Assembly: GCA_900541345.1 (NCBI GenBank)
Contig: UQJE01000010.1
Coordinates: forward strand, 1 to 53,576
DNA length: 53,576 nt
From: an uncultured Blautia sp.
GTDB taxonomy: Bacteria; Bacillota; Clostridia; Lachnospirales; Lachnospiraceae
Reading direction: 5' to 3'
Below, in pieces: positions 27,116 through 34,584 of this stretch (positions are counted from its first letter, which is position 1; every line of letters begins with the position of its first letter). The position numbers were made by a program, and so were the translations under genes. Below the pieces are notes generated by a model, which saw only the letters and a program-made list of their open reading frames with translations, ran no database searches and was not told the DNA's origin.

Positions 27116-27143
27116 ATCATACCATAAAAAAAGGATTTTGCAA
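27116..27143 (-). promoter_or_regulatory. Candidate promoter of ygeX-ygeY-ygeW-arcC
   Basis: Read on the - strand, TTGCAA (27138-27143) and TATGAT (27116-27121) are 16 bases apart, about 50 bases before the ygeX start. The -35 box overlaps TTTGCAATA, a string also present upstream of ssnA (7846-7854). Confidence 0.6.
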
Positions 27144-27201
27144 TAAGAAAATACAAAAACTTTTAGGTTTTTCCAAAAATAATTAGGAACTCAACAATCC
27201 A

Positions 27202-27230
27202 TTGCTGTAAGGGCATATTTGTGATATACT
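27202..27230 (+). promoter_or_regulatory. Candidate promoter of the DUF1015 gene
   Basis: TTGCTG (27202-27207) and TATACT (27225-27230) are separated by 17 bases, 46 bases before the DUF1015 start. It is divergent from the ygeX promoter. Confidence 0.65.
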
Positions 27231-27276
27231 GAAAGGAAATTTAAGGAAGTTTTTTGAAGGATGAGGAGGGGTTATT

Positions 27277-28521
27277 ATGGCAGTATTTCATGGATTTCGG
27301 GCATTAAGACCAATACCGGAGAAGGCGTCCCGTGTGGCATCTCTTCCATATGATGTAGTAAGTCGTGAGGAGGCGTATACGCTGGGAAAAACCAATCAGG
27401 ATTCTTTTTTACATGTAGAGAGGGCAGAGATCGACTGTCCAAAAGAGATGGATATGTATGATGAGGCGGTGTACAAAAAAGCAGAAGAAAATCTTCAGAA
27501 AATGATAAAAGAAGGAACTCTCATAGAAGAAGAAAAAAGATGTTTTTATATTTATGAGCTGATCAGAAAAGGAAAGTCTCAGACGGGATTGGTGGGCTGC
27601 TGCTCTATTGACGATTACCAAAACGGTGTGATTAAGCGTCATGAGCTTACAAGGACAGAAAAAGAAAAGGACAGAATCCGGCATATGGAAGTATGCTGTG
27701 CCAATACAAGTCCTGTATTTCTTACCTGCCGCTACACGGATAAGCTTCTTATGCTTCTTGAGAGTTTTAAACAGACCCACAGACCGGTTTATGATTTTAC
27801 AGCGGAAGATGAGATTACTCACAGAGTATGGATTGTTGATGAGGCAGAAGAAATAAAAATGGCAGAAAAAGAATTTCAGAAAATTTCCTCTCTCTATATT
27901 GCAGACGGGCATCACCGGGCGGCTTCTGCTGTAAAGACAGGATTAAAATACAGAGAGGAAAATCCGGATTATACAGGAGAAGAGGAATTTAATTACTTTC
28001 TTTCAGTTGTATTTCCGTGTGAGCAGCTTACCATTCTTCCTTATCACCGAATTGTGACAGATTTAAACGGAATTACAGAAAAAGCCTTTATCGGCAGCCT
28101 GAAATTTAATTTTGAACTGATGCTGATGCCGGGTTTTCCATGTAAGCCGGTAGAGAAGCACTGTATGGGGATGTATACAGGAGGACAGTGGTATCATTTA
28201 AAAGCATGGAAGGACGTTTACGAAAATAAAGACGAAATTGCGCAGCTTGATGTATCTATTCTTCAGGATAAGGTGCTGCGTCCTGTACTTGGAATTGAAG
28301 AGCCCACAGCAGATAAACGCCTTCAGTTTGCAGGAGGAAATATGAAACTGAAGAAACTTCAGGAAATGGCAGATAAGACAGGAGGCGTAGCGTTCGTTAT
28401 GTTCCCGGTAGAGATGGAAGACATTATGAAGATTGCAGATGCAGGAAAGCTGATGCCTCCCAAATCTACCTGGTTTGAACCGAAGCTTCGAAGCGGTCTG
28501 TTTGTGCATAAGTTAAAATAA
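27277..28521 (+). CDS. DUF1015 family protein
   Basis: A 414-residue soluble protein that matches DUF1015: the N-terminal FRALRPIPEKA and SLPYDVVSREEA, a central RHELTRTEKEKDR segment and an ADGHHRAASA motif near residues 210-219, and KSTWFEPKLRSGLF at the C-terminus. The family is widespread in anaerobes, often near serine biosynthesis genes, and has no established function. The conserved DGHHR motif suggests a metal or nucleotide site. The gene has its own promoter and an AGGAGGGG ribosome site. It lies between the two parts of the purine locus but nothing in it shows a purine role. Confidence 0.88.
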   Translation: MAVFHGFRALRPIPEKASRVASLPYDVVSREEAYTLGKTNQDSFLHVERAEIDCPKEMDMYDEAVYKKAEENLQKMIKEGTLIEEEKRCFYIYELIRKGKSQTGLVGCCSIDDYQNGVIKRHELTRTEKEKDRIRHMEVCCANTSPVFLTCRYTDKLLMLLESFKQTHRPVYDFTAEDEITHRVWIVDEAEEIKMAEKEFQKISSLYIADGHHRAASAVKTGLKYREENPDYTGEEEFNYFLSVVFPCEQLTILPYHRIVTDLNGITEKAFIGSLKFNFELMLMPGFPCKPVEKHCMGMYTGGQWYHLKAWKDVYENKDEIAQLDVSILQDKVLRPVLGIEEPTADKRLQFAGGNMKLKKLQEMADKTGGVAFVMFPVEMEDIMKIADAGKLMPPKSTWFEPKLRSGLFVHKLK

Positions 28522-28611
28522 AGAAAATAAAAAGAAAAGGGCGGTGATTCCAATGGGAAGTTTGCAGAACGGAGCTTTGTAGAAACTTACAAATAGCAGG
28601 AGATACAGCAG

Positions 28612-29457
28612 ATGAAGAAGAAAAACATAATAACAACTGCCGCCTTATTCTTGAGCATTTGCTTGTTCGCAGGTGCAAAAATTGAGAATGTAAAAGCAGA
28701 AGGGATTATCATTGAAAATCCAGATGACATTGTACAATATCAGTTGGGAACTATGCGGATGGATGCCCAGCAGGAGCAGCTTGATGAGATTTTAAGCGGA
28801 CTGGAAACCGTAACTTTGGCAGACGAGGAAAGTCAGAAATCCCTTACGCGGGGAGAGGATTTTCTGGCGATTCTTCTGATACATGAGGATGGGCAGAAAG
28901 ATATTTTCCATTTTTTTCAGGAAAACGAAAAATGGTATATGCAGACAGGCGACGGGGAACTTTACGAAAATGCGGATTTTATTACTGGCATTATCAATGT
29001 AGTTGATGTTGAAGCGAACGGTCATTCTTTTGCCGATTTCAGTATACAGGGTGTGAATGCCCTGATCAGTCAGGAACAGAGTCGGATGCTTCATGAATAT
29101 GCGAAGCAGGAAGGGTTTTATCCCACAGAAGAGGAATTGATTCAGGAGACTGAGAAATATATATCGGATTTTAAGAAGTCTCCAAACTATGAGGAATATG
29201 TAAAAATCTGTGCTGCATCGGGATATGAATTTGAAGATTTAATACGCTCTCAAAACGACTGGGTGTTAAATGCCATGATAATCTTCCGGCTTGACAACAG
29301 GTTGAGAATGGAATATATGGAAGGAAAAGACACCATAGACGGCGTAGTGTATGATGATTTTGGTTATTATCAGAAAGCTTTCCGCAATAAATATGTTTAT
29401 CAGAAGGAAGAGTTAAATGAAATTCTGAAGGAAGCATATACACAACAGAAAAAGTAA
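28612..29457 (+). CDS. Exported protein with SurA/PrsA-like N-terminal region (hypothetical)
   Basis: A 281-residue protein with a signal peptide (KKK, hydrophobic stretch, cleavage likely after VKA around residue 31). No clear lipobox cysteine is seen. The middle is acidic, and the C-terminal half (from about 155) is helical and charged with a YPTEEELIQETEKYISD segment that resembles the chaperone-like N-domain of SurA/PrsA proteins, without a prolyl-isomerase domain. It follows the DUF1015 gene by 90 bases and ends in a terminator. Function is unknown; a periplasmic-type or wall-space chaperone is one possibility. Confidence 0.6.
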   Translation: MKKKNIITTAALFLSICLFAGAKIENVKAEGIIIENPDDIVQYQLGTMRMDAQQEQLDEILSGLETVTLADEESQKSLTRGEDFLAILLIHEDGQKDIFHFFQENEKWYMQTGDGELYENADFITGIINVVDVEANGHSFADFSIQGVNALISQEQSRMLHEYAKQEGFYPTEEELIQETEKYISDFKKSPNYEEYVKICAASGYEFEDLIRSQNDWVLNAMIIFRLDNRLRMEYMEGKDTIDGVVYDDFGYYQKAFRNKYVYQKEELNEILKEAYTQQKK

Positions 29458-29471
29458 GAGATAACAAGACA

Positions 29472-29500
29472 GAGGAGGGCATGTGCCCTCCTCATTTTTT
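29472..29500 (+). terminator. Intrinsic terminator after the exported-protein gene
   Basis: GAGGAGGGC (29472-29480) pairs with GCCCTCCTC (29485-29493) across ATGT and is followed by ATTTTTT. It also abuts the stop codon of the convergent gene at 29500. Confidence 0.9.
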
Positions 29501-30024
29501 CAGCAAATCTCCGTAATATGACCGGTTGCTTTATTGTACCTGCAGTATTTTCCATTTTCAGAAATGAACGGCTGATATGTATTTGTTTTTACATCTTTTA
29601 GATACACAATTCCTGTGGCAATCATTTGAACAAGTGAAAATCTTTCGCTTAAACTGGAAATCCACTCGTATGTTTTGTTTTTGGAGGAATCAGCCATGAC
29701 AAGGCTGTATCCGTCATCACAGGGCTCCAGAGAGAAATAGATTTTTTCCGCTTTGGAAGGCTCTGCAAAAACCTGGCTTTCAATATAAGAAGAAAAATTC
29801 TTTTTTACAAAATCATGGAAAGAATCAAGGGTATAAGTGACAGAGGAGACTTCATCTGTGATTTTGTCTCCGCGCTCCAGACGTGTGCGGATAACTTTCA
29901 AAATCTCTACAGTCCAGTTAATAAAGGAAATGGAGCTGTAGTTCATGCTTTCCAGAAGCTGTTCAATAAGGCGCCTGGAGAGGATGTTGGAGCGTACTGC
30001 CTCGTTGTATAATTCCTGATTCAT
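29500..30024 (-). CDS. Hypothetical protein, partner of the YheO-type regulator
   Basis: I do not recognise this 174-residue protein. It is predicted soluble, with a helical N-terminal half (LIEQLLESMNYSSISFINWT) and a C-terminal half richer in beta-type and aromatic residues (ISENGKYCRYNKATGH). No signal peptide, membrane segment or catalytic motif stands out. It lies 15 bases after the YheO-type regulator on the same strand with a GAAGGGAGA ribosome site, so the two are almost certainly co-transcribed. That makes a role in sensing or in assisting the regulator conceivable, which is inference. Confidence 0.7.
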   Translation of the reverse strand: MNQELYNEAVRSNILSRRLIEQLLESMNYSSISFINWTVEILKVIRTRLERGDKITDEVSSVTYTLDSFHDFVKKNFSSYIESQVFAEPSKAEKIYFSLEPCDDGYSLVMADSSKNKTYEWISSLSERFSLVQMIATGIVYLKDVKTNTYQPFISENGKYCRYNKATGHITEIC

Positions 30025-30039
30025 AATAAAATCTCCCTT

Positions 30040-30672
30040 CTATTTATTTACATCAATATAGCTGTAAAGTGTGTATTTGGAAATTCCAAAGTAGCTGGCA
30101 ACCTTATCTCCGGATTTTGTGATAAGAAAAGCGCCTGCATCATTTAAAAACTGAATGGCAGTTACTTTGTCATCTTTATTCATAAGAACTACCGGTTTAC
30201 CGACAAGTGCTACTGATTCTTCGATGAGATGATCGAGAAGATCGTTTACATTGCGGGTGATTTCCCTTGGTTTTTCCTCTTTATTTTCAGGGGTAACTAA
30301 AGCGTGAAGAGCTGTATCAATCATGGTGAGTCTTGTGATGTCATAATTAATACCGAATACATAGTGAAGGCTTCCGTCATCATCATGGATATAGAAGGTG
30401 CTGCACTTTAAAATTTTTCCATCGGAGGTTTTCATCAGATACCCAGTATGATCTTTCAGTTCTTCGTTTTTTTCCTTTCCCCGAATTGCATCAAAAACAG
30501 CGTTGGAAGGACCATCTCCTACATTTCGGTTTGTTACCTCTCCATTTATAATAAAAACAATGGAATGCTCCGGCTCTTTTGTTTTCAGGTCGTGAATCAC
30601 AATTTCACAGTCCGGACCAAACTGAGAGGCAATTCCCCTTGCAAGCTGTTTCAGAATGGTAAGTCGTCCCAT
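30040..30672 (-). CDS. YheO-like PAS and helix-turn-helix transcriptional regulator
   Basis: A 210-residue protein. The N-terminal ~115 residues form a YheO-type PAS-like ligand domain (FGPDCEIVIHDL and VFGINYDIT are typical), and the C-terminal ~60 residues hold a helix-turn-helix (NDAGAFLITKSGDKVASYFGISKYTLYSYI broken here: the recognition part is GISKYTLYSYI). DauR and YheO are relatives. An in-frame ATG upstream at 30705 exists, but GGAGGT precedes the ATG at 30672 and the family match begins there. It is divergent from the hydantoinase gene and is the only DNA-binding protein in the purine locus, making it the best local regulator candidate. Confidence 0.85.
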   Translation of the reverse strand: MGRLTILKQLARGIASQFGPDCEIVIHDLKTKEPEHSIVFIINGEVTNRNVGDGPSNAVFDAIRGKEKNEELKDHTGYLMKTSDGKILKCSTFYIHDDDGSLHYVFGINYDITRLTMIDTALHALVTPENKEEKPREITRNVNDLLDHLIEESVALVGKPVVLMNKDDKVTAIQFLNDAGAFLITKSGDKVASYFGISKYTLYSYIDVNK

Positions 30673-30793
30673 TTTTACACCTCCGTATTTTATTTCTTCT
30701 TTCACTATATCATATCAAAAAGAAAATAAAAAGATATTTTACAAAAAAATTAGCGAAACCTTATAAAAGTTGTGAATATATGGGAAGAGATTC

Positions 30794-30822
30794 TTGATGT
30801 ATCATGCAAAAAGTGATATATT
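30794..30822 (+). promoter_or_regulatory. Candidate promoter of the hydantoinase gene
   Basis: TTGATG (30794-30799) and TATATT (30817-30822) are 17 bases apart; a start of transcription near 30830 leaves a short leader before GGAGGG and the GTG at 30854. Confidence 0.6.
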
Positions 30823-30853
30823 TGAAAAAAAGAAGAAGACGGGAGGGATTTTT

Positions 30854-32227
30854 GTGAAATATTTACTGAAAAACGGAACTCTTGTGTCAGGAGAGAGAAC
30901 GGAAAAAAAAGATATTCTTATAGAGGGGGAAAAAATCGTAAAAATTGCGCCGCATATTGAGGAAGAAGGCGCAGAGGAAATCAATGTGGAAGGCAAACTT
31001 CTGTTTCCGGGATTTATTGACGGACATACCCACTTTGATCTGGAAGTAGCGGGGACTGTAACTGCAGATGATTTTGAAACAGGAACAAAGGCGGCTATTT
31101 TAGGCGGAACAACATTTATTATCGATTTTGCATCTCAGGATAAAGGGGGACATACATTAAAAGAAGGCCTTGAGAAATGGCATAAAAAAGCAGACGGGAA
31201 ATGTTCCTGTGATTATTCCTTCCATATGTCGATTGTGGAATGGAATGAAGAGACAGAAAAAGAAATTCAGGATATGATAGAGGAAGGAATTACCAGTTTC
31301 AAGCTTTATATGACATATCCTGCCATGATGGTAGAAGACAGAGATTTATATAAAATTCTGAAAAAATTGAATGAATGCGGTTGTTTTGCCGGGGTACACT
31401 GTGAGAATGCCGGAGTCATTGACGCTCTCATTGAGGAGGCAAAAAAAGAAGGCCGCCTCGGACCGGAAAATCATCCTCTTGTACGGCCGGATACTATGGA
31501 GGCAGAGGCAGTCCACCGCCTTCTTGTGATCGCAAAAGAGGCGGGAGCACCTGTTATGATTGTCCATCTCACAAACAAAAAAGCATATGAGGAAATCGCA
31601 AAGGCAAGAGAAAACGGACAAACTGTGTTTGCAGAGACATGTCCCCAGTATCTTCTTCTTGATGACAGTGCGTACAGCAAACCGGATTTTGGAGGAGCTG
31701 TATATGTATGTGCCCCTCCTCTTCGGAAAAAAGAGGATCAGGAGTGTCTTTGGGCGGCGTTGGCAAAAGGGGAGATTCAGACAGTGGCAACTGACCAGTG
31801 CAGTTTTACCCTGGAGCAGAAAGCACTGGGAAAAGATGATTTTACAAAGATTCCGGGAGGTCTTCCGGGAGTACAGACAAGAGGAACACTTCTCTATACG
31901 TATGGTGTCCGTGAAGGAAAAATTACAGTTGAGCAGATGTGCCGCCTGTTAAGTGAAAATCCGGCGAAGCTTTATGGAGTATATCCGAGAAAAGGTGCGC
32001 TTTTAGAAGGAAGCGACGGAGATATTGTAGTTTTTGATCCGGAAAAAGAAAGCGTAATTTCAGCAGAGACACATGGATACAATACAGATAATAACCCGTT
32101 TGAAGGCTATTCCATTCACGGAGATATTGATAAAGTCTTCTTAAGAGGAAATCTTGTAGTGAAAGATGGAGCCGTTGTAAAAGAAAAGACTGGAAAGTAT
32201 ATGAAGCGGAGAAAACGACAGATGTAA
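30854..32227 (+). CDS. hyuA: Hydantoinase / dihydropyrimidinase family amidohydrolase
   Basis: A 457-residue cyclic amidohydrolase. Metal ligands are DGHTHFD near residues 55-61, a lysine (SFKLYMTYP, ~150) expected to be carbamylated, GVHCEN near 181, MIVHLTN near 236 and ATDQCSF near 315. The family opens hydantoin, dihydropyrimidine or related imide rings. E. coli hyuA sits in the ygeWXY-hyuA-yqeA cluster, so the enzyme probably opens a ring fragment from purines. The frame extends upstream to 30794, but that part contains the promoter, whereas GTG 30854 has a GGAGGG site and yields the normal family length. It stands alone and divergent from the YheO-type regulator. Confidence 0.9.
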   Translation: MKYLLKNGTLVSGERTEKKDILIEGEKIVKIAPHIEEEGAEEINVEGKLLFPGFIDGHTHFDLEVAGTVTADDFETGTKAAILGGTTFIIDFASQDKGGHTLKEGLEKWHKKADGKCSCDYSFHMSIVEWNEETEKEIQDMIEEGITSFKLYMTYPAMMVEDRDLYKILKKLNECGCFAGVHCENAGVIDALIEEAKKEGRLGPENHPLVRPDTMEAEAVHRLLVIAKEAGAPVMIVHLTNKKAYEEIAKARENGQTVFAETCPQYLLLDDSAYSKPDFGGAVYVCAPPLRKKEDQECLWAALAKGEIQTVATDQCSFTLEQKALGKDDFTKIPGGLPGVQTRGTLLYTYGVREGKITVEQMCRLLSENPAKLYGVYPRKGALLEGSDGDIVVFDPEKESVISAETHGYNTDNNPFEGYSIHGDIDKVFLRGNLVVKDGAVVKEKTGKYMKRRKRQM

Positions 32228-32320
32228 AAATATTGCGAAAAACCTCGAATTTTTACGAACGAAAAACTGTGAAAAGCAAAAAGAAATATGGTATTATTTT
32301 TCGTGGGATAATCGTCAAAA

Positions 32321-32371
32321 GATGCAGAAAGCCCGGTTGAAGAGTATAACTTTGACCGGGTTTTTTGCATC
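32321..32371 (+). terminator. Intrinsic terminator downstream of the hydantoinase gene
   Basis: Segment 32321-32338 pairs along all 18 positions (three or four as G-U) with 32354-32371; the strongest core is CCCGGT/ACCGGG followed by TTTTTT. It lies about 95 bases after the stop codon. Confidence 0.85.
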
Positions 32372-32476
32372 TTTTTGTATTTGTGCAAAAATGATAAAAA
32401 TAGAATATAATTCTTGCTTCGTTTATGTGAAAATGATAAAATTAGGGTATACGAAACGGAGAAAGAGAGGGACTAT

Positions 32477-33715
32477 ATGGAGAATGTAGTGGTGAAAGAG
32501 CGGAAGGTCGTGCTGAGAGTTGGGGGTGTCTGCACGTTGTTTTTTGGAATCATGTATCTGGCAGCGCTTTTTTCGGCAATATCGGATGATTCGGGAGCAG
32601 CGGCTTTTGTGGCTCTTTCTGTTTTTATCCTGCCTTTTGTGTGCCTGGGATTATATGTGTTTTTATCTTATTTTAGAAGGCGTCTGGAATTTTCTTATAA
32701 AGAGTTTGCAGTGTATTCTGTCCTCGGAAAGAAAAAGGTATATCCATATACAGAAATACGGCGTCTGCTTTTCATAGAACGGGCGGGAGAAACCCGAATT
32801 GCGGTTTTGGGAAAAGAAGGAGAAAGACTGGCGTCTTTTGAGATGAATATGAGCGGGGCGGAGGAGGCTCTTTTATTTTTGGAAAAGAAAGGCATCTCGC
32901 TTTCTGAGAAGGATTTTGTGGGGGAAGAATCCTGTGATAAAAAGACGAGAAAGGCTTTAAAATGGTATGAAAAATCTGCCTATCTTACAAATTGGAACAG
33001 AGAGGAAGAAGCAGAGAGAACAAAAAAGGTTTATACAGAGGAAGATGTAAAAAGACAGCAGAAGCGTCTTAAAATTTTAGGCTGGATTTTGATTGCTTTT
33101 GTAATTCTTATCTTTTTTGCAGGCGCAAAATATATGGTAGCAGGGTGGGTGTCTGTTCTTCTTTTTGTCTGGTTTCTTTATATTTATCTCTATCCGAGGG
33201 CCTACATAGAAAAATCGGGAAAAAAGAAAAATGATGCTTACACTCTTGTCATTCCCTGGGGAGGAGCGGTACTGGCTCTTCTGGCATGTCTTGGCATTAC
33301 AGATATGTTTAATGTTGCAGATGGAGAATTGTTTACTTATGCAGGGATTTTTTCAGCATTTCTCTTGATTCCCTATTTTATAAAAATTCTTTTCTTTGCA
33401 AAAGAAAGCTCAAAGGGAAGAATTGTCTTTGTTATCCTTGCAGGTCTGTCAATAGGATTTACCATTACTCTTCCTGTTAATTATCTGCTTACAACAGGAA
33501 AATCTAATCATGTGCCTATGATTGTAACAGGAAAAAGAGAGAGCAGTTCTTCAAGAGGCGGAACAGATTATTATATTTCAGGAAATTATAAGGGAGAAAA
33601 TATGGATATGACAGTGTCGAGAAACTTTTTTGAGAGTGTAGAAGAAGGCAGCCTTGTACAGATTTGCGAGAGGGAAAGTATTCTTGGGTTTGAGTACTGG
33701 GATATTCACGAATAG
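32477..33715 (+). CDS. Hypothetical multi-pass membrane protein with PH-like domain
   Basis: A 412-residue protein I cannot assign. Two membrane segments (about 15-37 and 44-66) are followed by a soluble region ~70-140 that resembles bacterial PH-like folds (EFAVYSVLGKKKVYPYTEI), a charged linker, and about five further membrane segments (~205-345). The C-terminal ~70 residues are soluble again and end RESILGFEYWDIHE. A frame extension from 32414 exists, but AGAGAGGGA precedes ATG 32477. A diverged copy of its last 14 codons occurs at 34521-34565, showing that a paralogue once stood downstream. The role is unknown. Confidence 0.75.
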   Translation: MENVVVKERKVVLRVGGVCTLFFGIMYLAALFSAISDDSGAAAFVALSVFILPFVCLGLYVFLSYFRRRLEFSYKEFAVYSVLGKKKVYPYTEIRRLLFIERAGETRIAVLGKEGERLASFEMNMSGAEEALLFLEKKGISLSEKDFVGEESCDKKTRKALKWYEKSAYLTNWNREEEAERTKKVYTEEDVKRQQKRLKILGWILIAFVILIFFAGAKYMVAGWVSVLLFVWFLYIYLYPRAYIEKSGKKKNDAYTLVIPWGGAVLALLACLGITDMFNVADGELFTYAGIFSAFLLIPYFIKILFFAKESSKGRIVFVILAGLSIGFTITLPVNYLLTTGKSNHVPMIVTGKRESSSSRGGTDYYISGNYKGENMDMTVSRNFFESVEEGSLVQICERESILGFEYWDIHE

Positions 33716-33723
33716 GAGGGAAG

Positions 33724-34482
33724 ATGATGGATTTTCGTAAAACATTTGATAAAATACCAGAAAGCTTTGATAAGTATAGACCAAGGTATTGTAAAGAATT
33801 ATTTCAAGAGTTAGAAATAGTATGCGGATTAAATTCAGAAAAGAAAGTGCTTGAAATAGGACCTGGAACCGGTCAGGCTACAGAACCTATATTAATGACA
33901 GGGTGTGATTATACAGGAATTGAGCTTGGAGAAAATTTCACTTCTTTTATGAAAGATAAGTTTGGACATATACACAACTTCCACATTGTGAATGCGGACT
34001 TTGAGAATTATAATTTTAATGAAAACACATATGATTTAGTTTATTCGGCTGCTACCATACAATGGATTCCTGAAGAAATAGCATTTACAAAAATATATAG
34101 GATGTTAAAACCAGGAGGTTATCTTGCAATGTTTATGACTCGTTCGGACGAGACAACAGCAAACCCGGCATTAAAATCTGAAATTGATAAAGTATATGAT
34201 AAATACTTTCATGTAAAGAAAAGATATAATTGCAGGTTAGATTATGAAAATGTTCTTAATTACGGATTTGAAAATTTACAATATAAAGAGTGGAAAAGAG
34301 TGAGAAAATTAAATGCAGATGAATATATTTGCTACATTAGCACGCACTGCGAACATATCACTTTAGAAGAACCATATAAATCAAATTTTTACTCAGGCAT
34401 TAAAAATGCAATTAAGAATGCAGGAAATGAAATTGTTATTATAGATTCCATACCGTTATATTTAGTACAGAAACCGATATAA
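33724..34482 (+). CDS. Class I SAM-dependent methyltransferase, A+T-rich, probably acquired
   Basis: A 252-residue methyltransferase of the Methyltransf_11/25 type. The SAM-binding motif LEIGPGTGQ is near residues 45-53, an acidic end of strand 2 (YTGIELG) near 64-70, and YSAATIQWIPEE after motif III. The substrate is not deducible. Its base composition is clearly more A+T-rich than both neighbours, with many AAA, ATA and AAT codons. It is bracketed by two versions of the same 3' gene end (33671-33715 and 34521-34565). This suggests it came in by horizontal transfer and displaced the body of a paralogue of the upstream gene. Confidence 0.82.
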   Translation: MMDFRKTFDKIPESFDKYRPRYCKELFQELEIVCGLNSEKKVLEIGPGTGQATEPILMTGCDYTGIELGENFTSFMKDKFGHIHNFHIVNADFENYNFNENTYDLVYSAATIQWIPEEIAFTKIYRMLKPGGYLAMFMTRSDETTANPALKSEIDKVYDKYFHVKKRYNCRLDYENVLNYGFENLQYKEWKRVRKLNADEYICYISTHCEHITLEEPYKSNFYSGIKNAIKNAGNEIVIIDSIPLYLVQKPI

Positions 34483-34520
34483 AAATAAAAGTCATACCGG
34501 AATGCTTCAGGAAAAAAGAC

Positions 34521-34565
34521 AGGGAGAGCCTCCTTGGGCTTGAATACTGGAATGTTCATGAATAG
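34521..34565 (+). pseudogene. 3' remnant of a paralogue of the 32477-33715 gene
   Basis: The 45 bases read RESLLGLEYWNVHE and stop, against RESILGFEYWDIHE and stop at the end of the upstream gene (10 of 14 residues identical, the others conservative; 36 of 45 bases identical). No start codon or further homologous sequence precedes it. It is therefore the end of a lost gene. Confidence 0.7.
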
Positions 34566-34584
34566 AACATAGGAGGTAAAAAAT

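Noticed and set aside
30794..30853. 20-codon N-terminal extension of the hydantoinase
   Set aside because: It would begin on the -35 box of a good promoter; GTG 30854 has a ribosome site and gives the usual length.
32406..32411. Promoter before the 32477 membrane-protein gene
   Set aside because: TATAAT is perfect, but the only -35-like hexamer (TTGTGC) is 19 bases away, so I did not list it as a feature.
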